Positions 33,248-36,278 of a stretch of DNA of 36,278 nt are shown one piece after another (the first letter of the stretch is position 1; each line of letters opens with the position of its first letter). The notes under the pieces are model-generated. The model did no database searches. It saw only the letters and a list, made by a program, of their open reading frames with translations, and was not told the origin of the DNA. The translations under genes were made by a program, and so were the position numbers. The stretch lies in NCBI GenBank assembly GCA_028819005.1, contig JAPPMP010000043.1, positions 20,337 through 56,614 of the forward strand, in the 5' to 3' direction. Source of the stretch: Acidimicrobiaceae bacterium (GTDB lineage Bacteria > Actinomycetota > Acidimicrobiia > Acidimicrobiales > Aldehydirespiratoraceae).

Positions 33248-34696
33248 TTATTCGTCGCGGAGGAGGTCTACGTCGTGGGGGTGGCTCTCACGCAGGCCTG
33301 CACCGCTGATCCGCACCAGGCGGGTGCGATGGGCGAGGTCAGCGAGGTTGGCGGCACCCGCATAACCCATGCCGGAGCGCAAGCCGCCGGTCAACTGACC
33401 GACGAGCTCCGAGAGCGGCCCTGCGTAACGCACCCGGGCCTCGACCCCCTCCGCCACGTGCTTTCCCGAGCCTTGCCCGGTTCCGTAGCGGTCGCCGGCA
33501 CGCCCCCGCATGGCACCGGCAGAACCCATACCGCGATACGTCTTCCACATCGCGCCCTCGACCAGTTCGAGCTCTCCAGGCGCCTCGTCCACCCCTGCCA
33601 ACAGATTCCCGAGCATGACACAGTCAGCACCTGCGACAAAGGCCTTGACGATGTCGCCGGAAGCAACGACTCCACCGTCGGCTATCAACGGAACCGACAG
33701 CTCGCGGGCAACCTGGGCACAGTCGTGAATCGCAGTCATCTGAGGCATACCGGCGCCTGCGACAACCCGTGTCGTACAGATACTGCCCGCTCCGACACCG
33801 ACCTTGACAACGTCCGCGCCAGCCGATGCCAACACTTCCACACCTCTGGCGGTGACGACGTTGCCGCCCACCACCACCACCTCCGGCCAGCCCGACTTGA
33901 TCGTGCGCACTGCGTTGACGACTCCGGCGGTGTGCCCATGGGCAGTGTCGATTACCAACATGTCCACCCCAGCCGCTACCAGCGCCTCGGCGCGTTCGGC
34001 AGTGTCGTTGACCCCGATCGCCGCGGCGACTCGGAGCCGTCCTGCGTCGTCGAGTGTGCTGTCGGGATACTCGATCCGCTTGGCGATGTCCTTGACGGTG
34101 ATCAAGCCACCGAGGACTCCGTCGTCGTCCACCAAGGGGAGTTTCTCGATCCGGTGACGGTGCAGGATCGCCACAGCTTCATCCAGTTCGGTGCCCACCG
34201 GCGCGGTGACCAGCGATTCGGTTGTCATGAAATCGGTGACAGGTTTGGAATACTCGTCTGCAGTGCAGAAGCGGATGTCGCGGTTGGTCAAGATGCCGAC
34301 AAGGCGCCCGCCCGACTCGCATATCGGCACGCCGCTGATCTTGTGGCTCGCCATCAACTCCTCCGCGTCGTTGAGCGTGGCTTCGGGCGAGAGGCTGACT
34401 GGTGACGCGATCATGCCGGCCTGAGCCAGTTTGACCCGCTCGACCTGTTGGGCCTGCTCGGCGACGCTGAGGTTGCGGTGCAGCACACCGATACCACCGG
34501 CCCGCGCGACAGCAATGGCGAGGGGGGCCTCGGTGACTGTGTCCATCGCCGCGGACATCAGCGGTACGCGCAGTTCGATCCCAGCGAGAACCGTGGACAA
34601 ATCAACATCGGCAGGAAGAACTTCGCTCCAGCCGGGCACGACCAACAGGTCATCGAAGGTGAGAGCTTCGTGACCGGCGAAAACCTCGTCGTTCAT
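33248..34696 (-). CDS. guaB: IMP dehydrogenase
   Basis: NAD-dependent oxidation of IMP to XMP, the committed step of GMP synthesis. 482 aa. The N-terminal LTFDDLLVVPGWSEV is typical; two CBS domains occupy about 95-215 (ISGVPICESGGRLVGILTNRD, then IEKLPLVDDDGVLGGLIT in the second). The barrel has GVGAGSICTTR with the catalytic Cys at about 305, IADGGV, and the flap region YRGMGSAGAM. ATG 34696 lies 6 nt after a TATTGT -10 box, implying a leaderless mRNA; the open frame upstream to 34735 lacks any signal. It diverges from the binding-protein gene. Confidence 0.96.
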   Translation of the reverse strand: MNDEVFAGHEALTFDDLLVVPGWSEVLPADVDLSTVLAGIELRVPLMSAAMDTVTEAPLAIAVARAGGIGVLHRNLSVAEQAQQVERVKLAQAGMIASPVSLSPEATLNDAEELMASHKISGVPICESGGRLVGILTNRDIRFCTADEYSKPVTDFMTTESLVTAPVGTELDEAVAILHRHRIEKLPLVDDDGVLGGLITVKDIAKRIEYPDSTLDDAGRLRVAAAIGVNDTAERAEALVAAGVDMLVIDTAHGHTAGVVNAVRTIKSGWPEVVVVGGNVVTARGVEVLASAGADVVKVGVGAGSICTTRVVAGAGMPQMTAIHDCAQVARELSVPLIADGGVVASGDIVKAFVAGADCVMLGNLLAGVDEAPGELELVEGAMWKTYRGMGSAGAMRGRAGDRYGTGQGSGKHVAEGVEARVRYAGPLSELVGQLTGGLRSGMGYAGAANLADLAHRTRLVRISGAGLRESHPHDVDLLRDE

Positions 34697-34702
34697 CACG
34701 TC

Positions 34703-34708
34703 ACAATA
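34703..34708 (-). promoter_or_regulatory. -10 box of leaderless guaB transcript
   Basis: TATTGT on the minus strand, 6 nt before ATG 34696; no ribosome site. It supports the guaB start chosen. Confidence 0.6.
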
Positions 34709-34795
34709 GGCGCCTGCCCGCGCCGAGACGCGCATTCGACGCCCGATTCAATGCCGGAAGCACGAACAGATTCCAACAACCGCCATACTGCTCTC

Positions 34796-36121
34796 ATGGG
34801 CACTGCTCTCATCGACGACGGCAAGTTGAACCGAAAAGCTGCGAGGGGCCTCCGGCGAGGCCTGCTTTGCATAATGCTGGCAGCGGCGCTCGTGGCATTG
34901 AACGCTTGTGGCGATGATGACGACGATTCACCGGCCGGCGACGGCGACTCACTCGGAACCGTGACCGTCGCCCAGGGTGAAGCCATCCAGATTCGTTCGC
35001 TGAACTCAATTACCGGAGACGTCGCCTATCTCGGTATTCCCTCCCAACGCGCTGTCGAGCTGGCAATCGCCGATTTCGGACCGGTCCACGGGTTCAATGT
35101 CGACGTCGGAGCCGGACTCGACGAATTCTGTTCCAGTGACGGCGGCCAGGCCGCTGCCCAGACGATCGTCGCTGACCAGCGCGTTGTCGGTGTGATCGGC
35201 ACGAGTTGCTCCGTCGCAGCCACCGCGGCAGCGCCGTTGATCACCAACTCCGGGATGACCATGATCTCCCCGGCGAACACTTCCCCGCTGCTCACCTCGG
35301 ACCTGGCCGGAAATCCCGGTCCGAACCACCATCCCGGCTACTACCGCACCTCGAACAACGGGCTTCATGTCGGTGAAGCAGTCGCCAGGTTGACATACGA
35401 ACACCTCGGTCTTGAATCTGCTGCCGTGATACATGACGGAGACCCCTACAGCCGATCGATCGCCACAGCTTTCGCTGACGTCTACTCCAACCTCGGTGGA
35501 TCGACCACCTCAGTGAGCGCAATCAACAAAGAGGACACCGACATGGTGCCAGTGCTCACCGAGATCGCCTCTCGAAACCCCCAAGCGCTGTTCTTTCCCA
35601 TCTTTCAACCCGCCGGTGATTTCATTGCTGACCAGGCGCCAAACGTGTCAGGACTCGAAACTGTGACATTGTTGACCGATTCGGCGCTGCTAGTCGACGG
35701 GTTCATGTCGCTGCCGCAGTCCGAAGGGACCTACATCTCCGGCCCCGACTCCAGATTCGGCAGCGAACCCAACCAAAGCACTGGGAAGTCGCCGGCGGAT
35801 GTGCTTTCGAGGTACACGGCCGTTTACGGCGAGGCGCCCAGCAGCCCGTTCTGGGCCCAAGCATATGACGCCGCCACACTGCTTTTGGAAGCCGTCGAGG
35901 CGGCCTCTGAGGTTGTTGACAGCGAGTTGACTATTGATCGAGCCGGGATCCGCCGACATCTCAACGACGTGCGCGGCTACCAAGGTCTCACCGGCACACT
36001 CAACTGCGACGCTTTCGGGGACTGCGGCGCCCAGAAGGTCACGATAATCCACCACTTGGACCACAACGACATAGAGGCTAGCAAGGCCAACGTCGTGTTT
36101 GAGTTCGTCGGCAGACAGTAG
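34796..36121 (+). CDS. branched-chain amino-acid-type ABC substrate-binding lipoprotein
   Basis: 441 aa. The signal ends in lipobox LNA-C38 followed by an Asp run (GDDDDDS), as in membrane-anchored binding proteins of Gram-positives. The mature part has the periplasmic-binding-protein type I fold of LivJ/LivK: RSLNSITGDVAYLGIPSQRA near the start, VVGVIGTSCSVAATAAAPLI, MTMISPANTSPLLT, and GEAPSSPFWAQAYDAATLLLEA. Its permease and ATPase genes are not in the window, so it may be an orphan or head a cluster elsewhere. ATG 34796 fits the signal peptide; an earlier ATG at 34751 would put extra residues before it. The stop codon lies inside the 21-bp repeat. Confidence 0.9.
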   Translation: MGTALIDDGKLNRKAARGLRRGLLCIMLAAALVALNACGDDDDDSPAGDGDSLGTVTVAQGEAIQIRSLNSITGDVAYLGIPSQRAVELAIADFGPVHGFNVDVGAGLDEFCSSDGGQAAAQTIVADQRVVGVIGTSCSVAATAAAPLITNSGMTMISPANTSPLLTSDLAGNPGPNHHPGYYRTSNNGLHVGEAVARLTYEHLGLESAAVIHDGDPYSRSIATAFADVYSNLGGSTTSVSAINKEDTDMVPVLTEIASRNPQALFFPIFQPAGDFIADQAPNVSGLETVTLLTDSALLVDGFMSLPQSEGTYISGPDSRFGSEPNQSTGKSPADVLSRYTAVYGEAPSSPFWAQAYDAATLLLEAVEAASEVVDSELTIDRAGIRRHLNDVRGYQGLTGTLNCDAFGDCGAQKVTIIHHLDHNDIEASKANVVFEFVGRQ

Positions 36122-36152
36122 GTCCTTGCAAGCAGACAGCAGGTCCTTGCAA
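36111..36152. repeat. 21-bp tandem duplication containing the gene's stop codon
   Basis: Units 36111-36131 and 36132-36152 differ by one base (GCAGACAGT against GCAGACAGC, then AGGTCCTTGCAA). The stop TAG of the binding-protein gene (36119-36121) is inside the first unit; the second unit has CAG there. Confidence 0.92.
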
Positions 36153-36198
36153 CGTGGGCCCTTGCGGACGCAACTCGCTTTTGTCGGCCGGTCGCTCG

Positions 36199-36278
36199 GT
36201 GGACAACCGGACCCGTGGCTAGTCGGACCCGTGGCTAGTCGGACCCGTGGACAACCGGACCCGTGGACAACCGGACCC
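36199..36278. repeat. 16-bp tandem repeat, five exact-length units, running off the window
   Basis: Units of 16 bp from 36199: GTGGACAACCGGACCC, then GTGGCTAGTCGGACCC twice, then GTGGACAACCGGACCC twice (pattern ABBAA). The two versions differ at five central bases. The array reaches the last base of the window and probably continues. Confidence 0.95.

Noticed and set aside
1-36278. tRNA, rRNA, insertion sequences or integrase genes
   Set aside because: None recognised by eye on either strand; a covariance-model scan would be needed to exclude a tRNA with certainty.

Overview
The window looks like chromosomal DNA of a high-GC actinobacterium, probably a free-living member of the Acidimicrobiia or a relative. 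This is inferred from GC-rich codon use, frequent GTG/TTG starts, GTGA/ATGA stop-start overlaps, several start codons placed 6-9 nt after a TANNNT -10 box (leaderless transcripts), an actinobacterial-type leuA with a leucine leader peptide, and a PAC2-family protein. No rRNA, tRNA, transposase or integrase was recognised by eye.

Layout. 1-2648: a 71-bp tandem repeat, then a coupled acyl-CoA dehydrogenase and MaoC-type hydratase. 2674-5822: an AT-richer island with an N4-cytosine-type DNA methyltransferase coupled to a frameshifted small gene, and a divergent 476-aa protein with an HEPN-like motif. The island ends in a second, truncated copy of the maoC 3' end. 5823-9004: a gene-poor stretch with a 37-bp repeat pair, a yqeC-like selenium-cofactor gene, and leuA behind a leucine attenuator. 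9153-17876: a PAC2 protein, a three-subunit form II molybdenum hydroxylase (coxSLM-like), a cupin, an AhpD-like protein, two alpha/beta hydrolases and a short-chain dehydrogenase. 18125-19621: a broken thiolase and a redoxin gene with an in-frame TGA exactly where the catalytic Cys is expected, followed by a SECIS-like hairpin, i.e. a probable selenoprotein. 19889-23458: a four-gene operon of two ABC-2 type ATPase/permease pairs. 23564-27195: two overlapping genes, each an N-terminal Rieske domain fused to a different catalytic domain (glutamate-synthase-type FMN domain; ThDP enzyme). 27384-36121: a MacB/FtsX-type ABC pair, a MarR regulator, a small secreted metzincin-like protease, two lipoproteins (one a branched-chain amino-acid-type binding protein) and guaB.

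How the parts connect. The ACAD and MaoC proteins could carry out successive acyl-CoA steps. YqeC (selenium modification of molybdenum hydroxylases), the molybdenum hydroxylase and the Sec-containing redoxin together point to selenium use by this organism. The Rieske-GltS/Rieske-ThDP pair looks like an uncharacterised redox couple and, with the selenoprotein, is the most novel biochemistry here. The methyltransferase/HEPN island is a candidate defence or modification locus.

A second theme is the intergenic DNA. Many gaps hold short tandem repeats unrelated in sequence from site to site. In at least four cases the repeat unit contains the stop codon of the neighbouring gene, so the gene's 3' end appears to have been multiplied in tandem.
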